A stretch of DNA of 64,000 bases, from the NCBI RefSeq assembly GCF_030035675.1, contig NC_084480.1:246871981-246935980 (forward strand), given 5' to 3'. Under the pieces are notes generated by a model. The model made no database searches. It saw only the letters and a program-made list of their open reading frames with translations, and was not told where the DNA came from. The DNA comes from Rhineura floridana. Its lineage: Eukaryota; Chordata; Lepidosauria; Squamata; Rhineuridae. The position numbers and the translations under genes are program-made. Numbering within the stretch: the first letter of the stretch is position 1; every line of letters begins with the position of its first letter. This document shows, piece by piece, positions 1 through 12,500 of the stretch.

Positions 1-583
1 TTTTCCAGGGATTGATGTTAGGCTGACTGGTCTGTAGTTCCCCGGTTCCTCCTTTTTGCCCTTTTTGAAGATAGGGACAACATTAGCTCTCCTCCAGTCA
101 TCCGGCACTTCACCAGTCCTCCATGATTTCACAAAGATAATAGACAGAGGTTCTTCAGCCAGTTTCTGCAATACTCTAGGATGCAGTTTATCAGGCCTTG
201 CCAATTTGAACTCGTTCAAAGTCATTAGGTATTCCTTGACCGTTTGTCTATCATTCTCAAGCTCCAATCGTGCCCCTTCCACTTCATGTTTTCCAGGAGG
301 GTCATAGACCTTTTTTAGGGAGAAGACTGAGCCTAAGTAGGAATTGAGGACTTCTGCCGTTTCTTTGTCATCTGTTATCATTTTGTCATTCTCATTGAGT
401 AGCTGTGCCACCATTTCTTTTCTCTGTCTTTTACTATGGACGTAGCTGAAGAAAGTTTTTTTTGTTGCTTTTAGCATCTCTCGCTAACCTCAGCTCATTC
501 TCAGCTTTAGCCTTCCTGACGCCATCCCTGCAATTCCGTGATACCTGTCTCTACTCTTCCTTTGTGGCCTGGCCTTCTTTCCA
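1..583 (-). mobile_element. CR1-type LINE fragment (reverse transcriptase), runs off left edge
   Basis: Read on the minus strand, the left part encodes DDWRRANVVPIFKKGKKEEP followed by GNYRPVSLTSIPG-like sequence, the N-terminal reverse-transcriptase motif of CR1 LINEs. It is preceded by the usual linker between endonuclease and RT (LQKLAEEPLSIIF). It is interrupted and not a working gene. It lies in an OSBPL1A intron. Confidence 0.8.
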
Positions 584-1159
584 CTTTAACAGTCAGCAGC
601 TCTGATTGAAGCTCTGTGAGTGGAACAGGGCATCTCCTAACAACTCTCAGCACCCTTCACTAACTACACTTCCCAGGATTCTTTGGGAGAAGCCATGACT
701 GCCTAAAGTGAAATAACAGTCTGGTGTGGATGTGGCCAAGGACAGCTTTGGTTTAAATTTGGGTGGGAGGCTACATGTGCCTGCTGTAGAATTAAAAGGT
801 GGGGGAAACCCTGGAAAAGAATGATAGTGTTCACAATGTTTTCCTTTTGGAAAGGAAAGGGGCTTCCCCTCTGCCCAGTGCTCTCTGTAAAAACAGTAGT
901 AACACAGAAAAGAAGCAAAGTAAGAAGAACACCAACAAACATACAAAAATGTAACTCCATCTTTGGAGATGGCAGGTGTTGCCACCACTCACCATATGCT
1001 CAGAGGCATATGTTACCAAATTCTTCCAAGCTACACAGGAAGTGGATTGGACTGTGAAAGACCAACCCAAATTGTGTGTGAATTTTGACAAATTTGTAGG
1101 GCAGTCCAATATCTCAGAGAGGAGGTCAGGTCTCCTGCACCCCTGGTGCATTCACTATA
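584..1159. repeat. Composite repeat, copy A
   Basis: Shares both flanks with 15103-15892: the half-palindrome ending near 735, then a block from about 745 to 840 (start 'gctttggtttaaatttgggt'), then a block from about 1005 to 1159. The centre (about 845-1005) is unrelated to the centre of copy B. No coding content was found. The left 150 bp is half of a palindromic MITE. Confidence 0.65.
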
Positions 1160-1423
1160 ACTCGTTCAAAGTGATTAGGTATTCCTTGCCCGTTTGTCTA
1201 TCAGTCTCAAGCTCCAATCGTGCCCCTTCCACTTCATGTTTCCCAGGAGGGTCACAGACCCTTTTTTGGGGAGAAGACTGAGCCAAAATAGGAATTGAGC
1301 ACCTCTGCCTTTTCTTTGTCATCTGATGTCATTTTGCCATCCTCATTGAGTAGCTGTGCCACCATTTCTTTTCTCTGTCTTTTACTATGGACGTACCTGA
1401 AGAAAGCTTTTTTGTTACTCCAC
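1160..1423 (-). mobile_element. Second CR1 fragment, direct copy of part of the first
   Basis: It repeats positions about 210-470 with roughly 90% identity by eye, in the same orientation: the linker upstream of the CR1 RT domain. It begins exactly where the composite repeat at 584-1159 ends. Confidence 0.8.
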
Positions 1424-3592
1424 AGTGAAGCTCATATCTCTAGGCCAGATAATGCTGGGCTAGTTAAGTCCTGCCTAGCAATTAAACTAATAAACACAGT
1501 TGCCCCACCAGAAAAAAAGGCAGTGATGTTATATTCAGTTATTTTATAATTTATTTCAGTTTAAAAAATAAGATCATAAAAAAAAATGTTAAAAGCCCTA
1601 ATTCCAACATTCTGTACAGTATGGTGCCTGTTGTAAAAACACACATAAAACAAAAACACCACACACTTCCATACACCTGAGGCAACATATGAATCATTCC
1701 CACATGGATGCACTGGGTCACACACAAAGCACCTCCACTACTCTGCCCCCGCAAATATGTTGTACTGGCCCAGATATAAGGTCCAGCACACCTATAAGGG
1801 AATAGGAATCAAACATCTCAACAGTGTAGGTTTCCCCAACAAGACGTCATGTGGCAGCTACAACCACTAGTACAACAACTAAATTAGATCTAGGCTTGGA
1901 CTACAAACAGTGATAATGAAGTTTCGCTGCCCTCCCCTCTCAGCACAATTCTAAACATATTTATGTGTAAATAAATCCCATTGTGTTCAGTAGCTCCCTA
2001 GCTTAAGACTGCAGCCTGAGTGACCTGGTTGGTGTCTAATATCCCTGTAATTTGAATCACAAAATTCTGAGAAAACATGTACATGAGTACCTCATATTTC
2101 TTTCAGAATTCTAATTTTTCCTTCCTTTTGTAAAATAGAATATGAAATGCTCAATAAGGGTGTTATTTAAAGAACCAATACAGTTCAACAAGAATAGGGT
2201 TTTTTCCCACAAGAGAAGTCACATGGCTGCACTCAGGAAGGGGCTTAATAGTTAGTTGTACTCCCTTTCCCCCCCTAAAATGACCTATAAAGCTATTTTA
2301 ATAAAAGGAAAGAATCAAGGATAGGTGCCAGTCTGATGTCAACACTTTTGTTAATAGGTATGGATGGCAGAAGCTGGGTTAGGTACAAAGGGGCCCTAAT
2401 CAGTTTATGACCCAGCACCAAACAATCTGACCCTGACCACATCAGCTATATTTAATGTTGTACTTTAATGTATGCATTTCTTACTTCTGAACAACACATG
2501 GATGGTTTATGTTTGTGCAGTTTGCATGGGGTGTGGGGAGCTTCCACTGCAGCAAAATTGCCTCACCCCATGCTGCAATCCTAATTCAGATTTCCCCCTC
2601 CCCCGCCATGCCTGCAAAGCCCATGTACCTCAGGGTTCTGTTCCAGTTCAGTGTCCCCATGCTCACTATTTCTGCAAGAAAAGTCCTGCACTCAGGGACA
2701 CATAACCTGATTAATATCACAAGTAGTTTGGCCCTCAGAAGCATAATATAAAGGTATAAGTATGAGAACTTTCCCAGCTGTCCATCACAGTTTAAAGTTA
2801 CCAGAAACGCATATGTTCTCTGACATTTCACAGATGGAAATAGGTATGTTCCTGTACATGAGAGGATGGAGCTAGGGACAGAGTCCAGTTACGTCATCTC
2901 ATTGCCACTGGTATGGCTAACACAAAAATCAAGAATCAGATATGAACAAGCAGGAAGTGCAAACTCAAAGTGTCATCTTGAGCCATTTGCTTGCTTACAA
3001 GAGCAGTGAGGCAAGCTAGAGTACAAGATAGTATATCATCTACACTGTATTGCATTTACAATATTTAGAAAACAGAGTCTGCTTTAGAGCTGGGACACAC
3101 TGAGGTACAGCAATAATCAGCTATCCCAAGATCAGTCTGTGAATCCACAATAAATACTTTTTAAACAGGAAAAGAGTTTCTTTAAGCATACACAGAATAT
3201 TTTTCTCACTACTGAACAAATGCATCCCTCCCCTATTCACAAATTTATGTCATCATTATGTAAGGCCTACTGCTCATATCCCTCACAGACTGAAGCCCCA
3301 TTTTTTTTTAAATCACCCTGCCTTCCCTCATTCTTCAAAAAGTGATCCCACCTCAGTTACCAGAGAAAGGGAGGTTTATTATTGTAAATTCCCCTAGTCT
3401 GTGTCTCCTGGAGGATGTAGTCTCTCCCCCTGGACAGCAGACATGGCCAATCCTCCCATGCCCCAGTCTAATAAGGAGAAGAGGCACACTCCTATTTTTT
3501 CCTAGTACAAGTAAAATCATATTGGGGACAGCCAACTTTCAGCAATAAATGTGCTTACAGATCTGAATGTCTTAAAAGACTGGCTAGAAATA
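1424..3592. other. OSBPL1A intron sequence, nothing recognised
   Basis: AT-rich intronic DNA. No exon of OSBPL1A and no repeat family that I could name was seen on either strand. Confidence 0.5.
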
Positions 3593-3782
3593 TAGGAAGC
3601 TGCCTTATACCAAGTCAGACCATTGGTTCACCTAGCTCAGTATTGTCAACACTGGCTGGCAACAGCGCTCCGGGGTTTCAGAGGGGGGTCATTCCCAGCC
3701 CTATCTGAAGATGCCAGAGATTGAACCTAGGACCTTCTGCATGCAAAGCAGATGCTCTACCACTGAGCTATGGCCCTTCTCC
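3593..3782 (-). mobile_element. tRNA-derived SINE
   Basis: On the minus strand it starts with the pol III promoter region 'agctcagtggtagagcatct' and the B-box-like 'ggttcaatctct', followed by the SINE body and the end 'actgagctaggtgaaccaat', 'ggtataaggcagcttcctat'. This resembles the squamate ACA-SINE2 type. It is not a tRNA gene because no full cloverleaf is present. Confidence 0.85.
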
Positions 3783-6431
3783 TTGAAAATGATTTTTTGT
3801 ACTGCTCAATATTAATTTTGGAACATATGATGTGACTATTCAGTGGGGGTCTCTCAATATCACTGACTGAGGGATGTTTTTGTTTTGGGGTGCTTGGCTT
3901 TGGAGAGGTGCTTAGTGTTTCCATATCAGTACTTCTTGTTTCATTTTAGTTTTGTCCCTCACTCTCCTGGTACAAATCCCACAAACTGCTAATACTAATT
4001 TTTCTTTAACCAATAATTTAATAATAATAATTAATTTGGATTGTTTTATGTATTTACTTATTTATTTTAGCAGTTATTTGCTAAAGATAGACAAACACAC
4101 ACAATCCTTCCCCCCTCTACAGTTTTTCCTTTCTCAAGCGTCATAGCAGATGATATAAACTCACATTTTCACTACTTAAGACTAATTTTTCAGAGCCTAC
4201 AATGGGTTCACTATGTGGGCTGCATTGTCATGTAACTGGTGCTGTGAGTCACGGTCAGATTAAGCTTCCTCATTTGTACAACAAGTTGCAAGGAAAAACA
4301 AAGCTGAGGAGAGATCCACCACCACAAAAACTTTCAATTTGGTCATAAGGTAATAATCTCCATGCAAATAACTAAGATCTGCAAGTTTACAGTACAATAC
4401 AGCCCAAAATTCTATAATACACTCAATTATCTTGACGTTTACCTTGAAAAAAATTACTCCATTGCAGTTTAGTCTCCCTATGAGCCTAATTGGTTTATAA
4501 TAACCAGTAGGTGTCTTTGTCGTGCAATTCTGCCTAAAGTGCTACAATGGAAGGGTTAAATCTCACTTCTTTTCAACTGAGCACCATACCACTCAGCTTC
4601 TTTTGGCCCTAACAAGCAATTCAGGTTCCGAAGCAACCTCAAATATCTTTCAGCATGCCAGCTGCTGGAAATCGCAACATGGTAGTGAATGAAATTTTTT
4701 ATTTCATTAATGTTGGAATTTCAAATCCGGAATAAGAAATGTTGAACTCTCATGTCATTCAATCTTACCATAGTGCCACGCAAAAGTTTCCTCTGTGATA
4801 AGCCAGCACAAAGATGATGAGGAGTACTAGAAGAGGGCCCCTTCTTACTGTTTTAACCCGTCCTGCCAGTTTCTGACGTAGGCAACAGGCATGGGCCAAC
4901 TCACAGGAGGATTCCTCAAGCAATACAGTAAAGCCCGGATGCTTCATAAAGCAATACAGGACCAGGACAACATGGAGCATATTTGCTGGTCTCAAGCACT
5001 TAATCCTCCCCATCTGGATTTGGGCCTGAAAGACCAAGGGAAAGTGTGGGTACATGGAGGGTAAGCTGTAAGGGACAATTTGTGATGTTGTTCATCATTA
5101 CCAATCATGGGGCATGGCTGTTAAGGCATCAGCACTGGCTTCCAATATCCTGGCTTTGTGGAACATGAGCCACAATGAGAGAGCTTTAATTCTGGCCTAA
5201 AACCTGCAGGTTTTTTTGATACATTAATTTTAGCTGAAGTGAGAAGCAAATGCTTATCTCAAGTATTAGTGTTTTATTAGAATAAGTGGCATCCCATAGT
5301 TATTCCAACATTCACAGACCCTGGATGGTTGGCCTGTACTTGCTAATAGACAACCCTCAATCACACCAGCAACTATACTAGCAACAAGCTGCCCAGCAGA
5401 TATAAACACAGGGACAAATTCAGTGTCAATCCTGTCCACATATCCATTCAGGTAATACTGTTGTTATAAGACCTAACATTAGCCACATTAAGGGGTTCAT
5501 TCACCTGTTCATCTTCCAACATAGTGTATGCTATCACCTACCTGCCAACAATGCCCTTCTGCATTCTACACAAGACAAACGAGTCTATATGATTACAAAT
5601 GTGACAAAAATAGTAACGTTCAGAAACCAGTGGGAGACCATCTTAGTCTCCCAGAACACTCTACCGCTGATCTGAAAGTTAAATTCCCCTCCTCCCACAA
5701 CAAAGCAACTTTAAATAGACAATTTCAGCATGAAACTTCTTCAGTAAGTTCTATCTGGGTTTGAATAGCGACAAAGTTTTCCTGTCCCGCAACATATGTT
5801 CACAGTCATCTGAGATCACTTACGTTGTCATGAATTGCTGCTGTCTGTGAATGATAATTGGGCTTATTTTTCATACATTTAAGTTTTAATTGAGTTTTTT
5901 TTTGCATTTCATTGCCATTTCACCCGTGTTTACAATCCTGCCCCCCCAAACTCACGCACACATATACCTGCCAACCAAAGATAACATTTCATGCATGTGA
6001 GTAGGTTGATTCTTTACAAAAGCTTGTGCTAAATCTGTGAATCTTTAAGGAGCTGCAAGACTCTTTAGTTGTTTGAGCTTCCCCCTGGCAGTGGACTGCA
6101 TACTCTGCTCATGTATCGTCCATTTCTAAACTTTAACTCTTCTTACTTTACCAGTCTGATAGTTCCATTATCAATGTACCTCTGCGAAAATTGCATTTGC
6201 TATTTGTCAGAACACTTTGGCTATTTTCCCAAGCTGTGAAATTAAGCAGCATCGCATTATATATTTGAAATTCTTAAGTAGTCCAAAACCAATAAGCAAC
6301 ATTGCTCAGCAACCAGAACTCAAGGTTGTAAAGGAAAGGAAAGATCCCATCCAGATGATGTTCTTATATTGTTCTATAAATATTTGCCATTGTTTTGACT
6401 GACAGCAAGTATGCCATATAGAAATACCTAC
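3783..6431. other. OSBPL1A intron sequence, nothing certain
   Basis: I looked for the next OSBPL1A exons (RNFKLEQEQEKN region, FFAT motif EDEFYDA) on the minus strand and did not find them. A 96-codon minus-strand reading frame at 4765-5055 has no recognisable family and no splice context. Confidence 0.5.
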
Positions 6432-6538
6432 CTCTTCTTGCTTAGTGAAGAGTTTGAGACAATTACTTAGGGCTTCACAAGTTTCTCTTGAAGTTTCAGA
6501 AACCCCTTCAGCTTTCTTGATAAATGAAGTAGGCATTC
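6432..6538 (-). CDS. OSBPL1A: OSBPL1A coding exon 14 (helical linker)
   Basis: It is 107 bp and encodes residues 394-429: GMPTSFIKKAEGVSETSRET then CEALSNCLKLFTKQEE. The human counterpart contains SEASRETCVALTDCLNLFTK. The acceptor is tttaaag/GA and the donor GAAGAG/GTAGGT. This is the last exon found; the following human segment (RNFKLEQEQEKN onward) was not found to the left. Confidence 0.94.
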
Positions 6539-9500
6539 CTTTAAAAGAAAGGTCAGGTGATATTTGCATTACTATTTTCTTCTACCTTTTGTTGTTGTTT
6601 TCAGCCTGTACACACTGCAAAGTGTATCATTAAAACTGTCTCACCACCCAGAGGCTTAATTCATCAGCTTTATTCTAAAGGTTCACACAGGATATATTTG
6701 ATATCTGTCACTTGAGAAAAAGGAATTTCCTATTAGATAACATTTAACCACTTTCTGCTGCAATAAATGCTATAAGATCCATAGGTCTCAATTAGGAGAA
6801 AGTGCTGTCTACTGAGAAATAAAAATGTTGATATGACATCAGGACAGCAAACGTAGTGCTCATGATAGGCCACCTCATTGAGCTAAACAAGCTGTTGGAC
6901 AAGCCCAAAGGGAAAAATTGCCCAAATAGTAACCTTCATACCAACTGGATGGGCCATTCCCACATAATCCCATGTTTGTGCTTTTGAGACAACTGTTAAA
7001 CTTCTAGAATCTTGTGCCTATGGCTATGGACACTAATTTACTGTGCAACAGGATAACCAGTTTCTATAGGGATTTGCTTGCAAACATTGGACCAGAAAAT
7101 TTATTTCAAAACTGCACTTTGGATCCTAAGTTTCCCATATCTAGCAGTGATTTATGGCATATGCTTGTGGCTGCACATTTATTCTAGAGAAGACATCCTT
7201 GCAATCATTCAAATCACCAAGGTTGCCCCAGACACATCTTGATTACAAAACTGTGCATAGTTCCATATGGGTATGTGACTGACAGGTACTTGTGCTATAC
7301 TTTAATGGTTATAATCTGTTGCACATTTATGAATGTTGTACACAGTTTTACAAGTTTTAAAGCTATGAGAGTTAGAGGCATATTCGAACATTTTTAGGCC
7401 CATATAAAAATATATATCAGGTGGACTCATTACTTTTGTAAAATAAAGTGCTATTCTAAGATCACTAAAATGCTTGGATCTTCTGACAAGGGGACTTCTG
7501 AGTAATAAGGTTCAGAAGGCTGCTGTCCTCAGTGAATTCCTCCTTTCTAAAAAGCATTACATATTGTCCTGATGAGCAGGGGCGTCACTACCGGGGTGTG
7601 GAGGGTGCAGAGCGCACCCGGGTGACACCATGAGGGGGGTGACACCCAGAGCCGCCCCACGCCGCGCCGTTGCCTGGCAAAGGAGCCAAGAAGCACTCTG
7701 GGTCGGCGTCGGAGCAGCCAACTCCTCCTCGGAGGTGGGCAGGCGGGCGAGACTGAAAGCAGGCACCCGCTTGCTGGTGGTGAAGCCGGGACGGGCCTTC
7801 TACCGTCAGCCTGGAGCGTGGTGAGTGCACCACCTGTCCATGCACCTGGGAGGGCGCGCGCCAGAGGTCCGCACCCCCCCTGCACTCCCACTAGTGATGC
7901 CGCTGCTGATGAGTAAGATTTTGCAACTCAAATGCACACAATCTTTATAAAATATAAGTAGTACAAGACTTACCAGTTTTGTTTTCTTAAAAGAAATGCT
8001 CTAATTTCACCAAGTATAAAAAATTTAAATCAATTTGCCTCCTCGCTATGTGTATTGTCTAGCTTGTGAGACACCTAGAGAGTGACAGTGAACTCTCTGA
8101 AAAATACTTCAGTTGCATCAAAATGTACAAGTTAAACTACCTGCAAAACATCAGGACATCAAAGAGCAAAAATTCTGTTGAGAATGAAGTCAGCTAACTT
8201 GCATCTTTTACTAAGGCCTGGTTGAGACACCTGGGCAGGCAGAACATTAGTGATCCCATGTTTACTGAGAAACTGATTAAGACTGTTTTTGACAATTGGA
8301 TTGAAAAGTGTCTCAGAGCAGCAAGAGAGTTGTTTATTGATACAAAAAGTTACCTTGAGTAATGTCACATGACTTAATTATGATGAGGAAGCCAGAAATC
8401 TCTTTATCTAGTCTTTGTTGGCATGACTGTGCTACCTGAGGGGAGAGAAACAGGCATTAAGCATGCTATACAAAAGCTCTCACCTTCTGAATAAGTAATG
8501 CATTTTAAGAGTTCTTTTCCAGTTGAATGTGGATAACACTTTAAAATGAGCTACATTATGACAACACTTGAGAGTCAAACATAGTGACTTCCGGGAAGGG
8601 TGACTTCGCTTGTGCCTGCTTTTGAGACGGGCTCCCGCCTCAAAAGAAGCTTATTCAGATATAAATCAGTCAGAACATTTTTTTTTGACTGATGAAATTT
8701 CTCCCGGGCAGGGAGAAACGTAGGGATCAACCTCAAAAGCCTGTTTTTGTTGGGAGGACTGGATTTCATTAATTTATGAGAAAAGGTCCAGCCAACAATG
8801 CCAGACGGACTTCCAAACTTTTGCTCTATCTGTTTAATGCGATACGTTTATCTTTTCTTCAAAGAGAAAACCGACTAACAGGCAAGCACCCTTCTTTCTA
8901 TTATTTTTCTTACTTGGTTTAAATTGTTGCAGCAAAAGGAGATTTGTCAGATTGATCGGCTTTGAAGTACTTCTGGGTGAGCTATAACTCTTCTCTGTTA
9001 TTCACGAAATTAACAGCTTATCTCTGTTTCTGTTGCAAAAAGCTGTCCTGGAAGTGCATCCTAAAGATATAAACAGAAGAGGGATTTCTATTCCGAGGAA
9101 TGTTATATTGTCTGGGACTATTCTCTTTTTGGTCTATTTTATTTCGACGAATCTGCTTCTTCACGACGCCACTAACTGTTTTGATGCTGGGAACCAAATT
9201 TGTTTTGTATTCTTGAACATAGAGAGATAAGGCAGGCTGCTCTGTTTATACTGTGATGTCATCAAGCCTGGAATATTAACCCAATTGTTGCTGAAATAAG
9301 AAGTGGTTCTTCTTTACTTCTGTTTTGCTTTGTTTTCGTGGTTTTAAAAATGGCAATCAAGAAAGTGGCTGAGAATCTGGAAGTAATTATGTTTCAGAAA
9401 ATAATGGATGAGATTGAGATAACGAAACAAACCCTGCGACAGGGCAGTAAGGAGCTGAAAATTGAACTGAGCAAAATGACGCAGGAGTTTAAAGAAATAG

Positions 9501-12500
9501 GGGATCCTGTGAGAGAGGAGAATGAGATCAGAGATGAGAAAAGAAAAAATAAAGGGAAGATACAAGCCCTGGAGATTGGAACAAACGTGGAATTGGAAAA
9601 AGATCTGGAGTTTATGGATATTAGAAATAAAATCTACTGTTTGGAATTTAACGTTATCTCTGAAGAAATTAATGAAGATATTAGAGATAAAGTTATCAAT
9701 GGCTTGGATAATCTTCTGGACTGGAATGACGTGATGGAGTTTGATATAGTGAAAATCTATGGAATTAACTGCAGCCATGTGACAATGGAAAAACTCTCAA
9801 GAGATGAGCCAGTGCATTTTGTAAAAAAGAAGAACAGAGATATGACTTTACAACAGTACTTCAGCAACTTATTCAGAATGGATGGCAAGAAAATATTTGG
9901 GATAGAGGAAATTCCCATCAGACTCTTATTATATGACTATGGCTATGACAGCAAGATTATTATGGAATACTGATAATGGAAGATTGGACACTGAAATTAC
10001 TGGACTTAACAGGACTATTGAAGATGGAAGATGGAATTAATAGGGATAATGGAATAATGGCTATTGAAATTATTGGACCTAACAGATTTTGATGAGATGG
10101 ATTAATCGAAATGTTTATTTGGAGAAAAATTGATAGATATATTTCTTGAAGAATTGAAACCTCTCTTTGACTTTTTGTGGAAAGAATAAAGTAATGTTTA
10201 TGAGATTTGATGATTAATTAAGATAACTACTGGAGGAAAGTGATTTTATAATATAATTTAAGAGACAGGATTGTTATATATTGTAGACCTATAACTGATT
10301 TGATCTGTGACAAATGGGAAGTCAATATTTTATTTTTTTGTTTAATCATTTTTGTTTTGTTTTGTTTTTTGTCTTTGAATGTTTTATGATTTTGTTTTGT
10401 ATGTTTTATGAAAATTTGAATAAAAATTATTGTAAAAAAAAAAAAGAGAGTCAAACATAGTGAGACACTAGAGATCTGTGATGACATCACCCGTCTAAAG
10501 CCTTTAAAAAAAGCTTTTCCCTAAGGGGGGCAAATATCAGCTTCGGAGAGGGGGGGATTTACGTTGGGAAAATGTCAGAGTCCCTCACTGTGCTATAGTC
10601 CTTTTCCAAATGTACTGTGATTGCGATTGCTTGTTTTCAAAACAAATTAAAGAAAGGCAGGAGATCTGATTAGAGAATTTCTACTTTGGCCCTCTATTTT
10701 AAAAAAGAAAGCAGTTGTTCATATTATTTATATGCAAATGTTACAAAAAGTTATCTACAAGAGTTACCCCAGCAATTAAAAAAAATCAAAATTTGTATGG
10801 TTTTATTTGTAAGGTGTCACTGAATAAACACATCCAAGAGCAATAGCAGTGCAATTTTAAAAAATACTGGCCACTCGTGTATTTCAAAAACAATTTCCCC
10901 AACTTTCTTAGTTATTTAGCAACTGTTGCAGGGTTGGCCCTAAAGAGATAAAATAGGTGAAGGTTAATGGGCAAACACAGTGGTATATGCAAGCTTTTAC
11001 ACTTCCTGTAACTCAAAAACCTGCATACTCTTTTGGATATATTATGGGTTGTGTAAAAAACGTATAAAACTTATTTGTGTCTGCTAAGTCAGGGGAAGGG
11101 AATTATGCTCCTCCAGATGCTGCTGGACTGCAGTTCCCATCATCTCTGACCATTGCCCATGCTGTCTGGGTGTGATGGGAGTTAGAAATTCCAACATCTG
11201 GAGGAGCATAGCTTTCTCACCACGAGTATCATAGCAAGGGACAGTATGTATGGCTTAAGATAGTTAATTTCAGTTAGTTTTCAGTCCTTTACACACTTAC
11301 ATGGGAGTAAGTCCCACTGAACTCAGACTTACTTCTGAGTAGATATACATTTATCCTGACTTTGCCACACTGATCACTCATGATCAATTTTTAATAAAGG
11401 CTGTGGTCTGATCATGAGCTAAAATTTATTCCCGTAGAAGTACCATCATATTGGGATAGTAAAATATCAAACATGACATCATGTTTTGAACGAAAGCCCT
11501 CTGTAGCCAAATATGTCTTCTAATTTCCAGAAGTACAATTGTTTTCAAGGTGCCACAGTTGATACTCAAATTTCACAGCATAAATTTTTAAGGCACTGAT
11601 GAAGCAAGACAGACCAAGCAGAATTATTCACTAGTCACCCTGAAATGAGCAATATGCTGTAAGGTTTCTCCAGGAACTATCTACAACAATACAGTATGTA
11701 CTGGCACATAAATAGGCCATATGTAGAGTTCTGTACATGCTATAGTTATGTTCCCAGGTATGTCTCTTGGAAGTTCTGTGCAGTATAGAGAAAGGAAATG
11801 GTGTGTGTGTGTGTGTGGATAGAAGACAACAACAGGAAATAAAGTAATTTAAAACTAATCTAAGAGACTAGAACAGCACAGACAGAGAGAGTTGGAGGGA
11901 GGGAGAGTGAATGTAATAAAAGAAGCTGAGACTAAAGCAAGTGAACAAGTTTTGTTATAAAGAGACATAAGTGGTGAGGTCAAGAGACAAGGAGATTGCA
12001 GCTGCTACTACTACTATAATCCATCTGAAGCCAACTATATTGGTGAAACAAATATAAAAACGTGATAAAGTATTTTATGTAGTTTCTCTTTCCTCAGTAA
12101 GACTTACTCAGTAAGTTACATCCCCATTCCCCTCTTGTTGAATGAATTATTTTGTGGATAACATACACCTGATAAAATAGTGGGTTTTCATATTTACAAG
12201 AGACCAGGCATAGAGCATCTATTGGTAACCAGATTATTGACTGAAAATCAATTCCCCATGTGTTATGATCAGATGTAGTAGATGGTAACTTAGATATTGT
12301 TTTTATCCTACAAATACATTTCTGAGTTGCTCAGAGGTTACCTTCTACAGACTCATTGCTTTGGGCTTATTTACTCAAGTAAACATGAAACAAAGGGTCA
12401 CAGGAAGCTGCTTTATACCATCATATTATCAAGCCCTGTATTGTCTATTCTGTCTAGCAGCAGCTCTCCAGGGTTTCAGACAGAATCTTTCTCAGCCATA

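Noticed and set aside
3593-3782. Possible tRNA gene
   Set aside because: Only A- and B-box-like parts are present, followed by a SINE body. The anticodon arm and acceptor pairing are not maintained, and the same unit occurs at 12388, 26085 and 63515.
4765-5055. Minus-strand open frame of 96 codons with hydrophobic stretches
   Set aside because: No family resemblance, no splice sites in phase with OSBPL1A, no conserved motif; consistent with chance in intronic DNA.
1-6431. Further OSBPL1A exons (linker, FFAT motif, short-isoform promoter)
   Set aside because: Looked for on the minus strand by expected peptide and splice context and not found; they probably lie beyond the left edge.
8575-8769. 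Minus-strand 64-codon frame in the 5' UTR of the L1-like element
   Set aside because: It begins and ends inside the retrotransposon 5' UTR, antisense to it, with no recognisable content.
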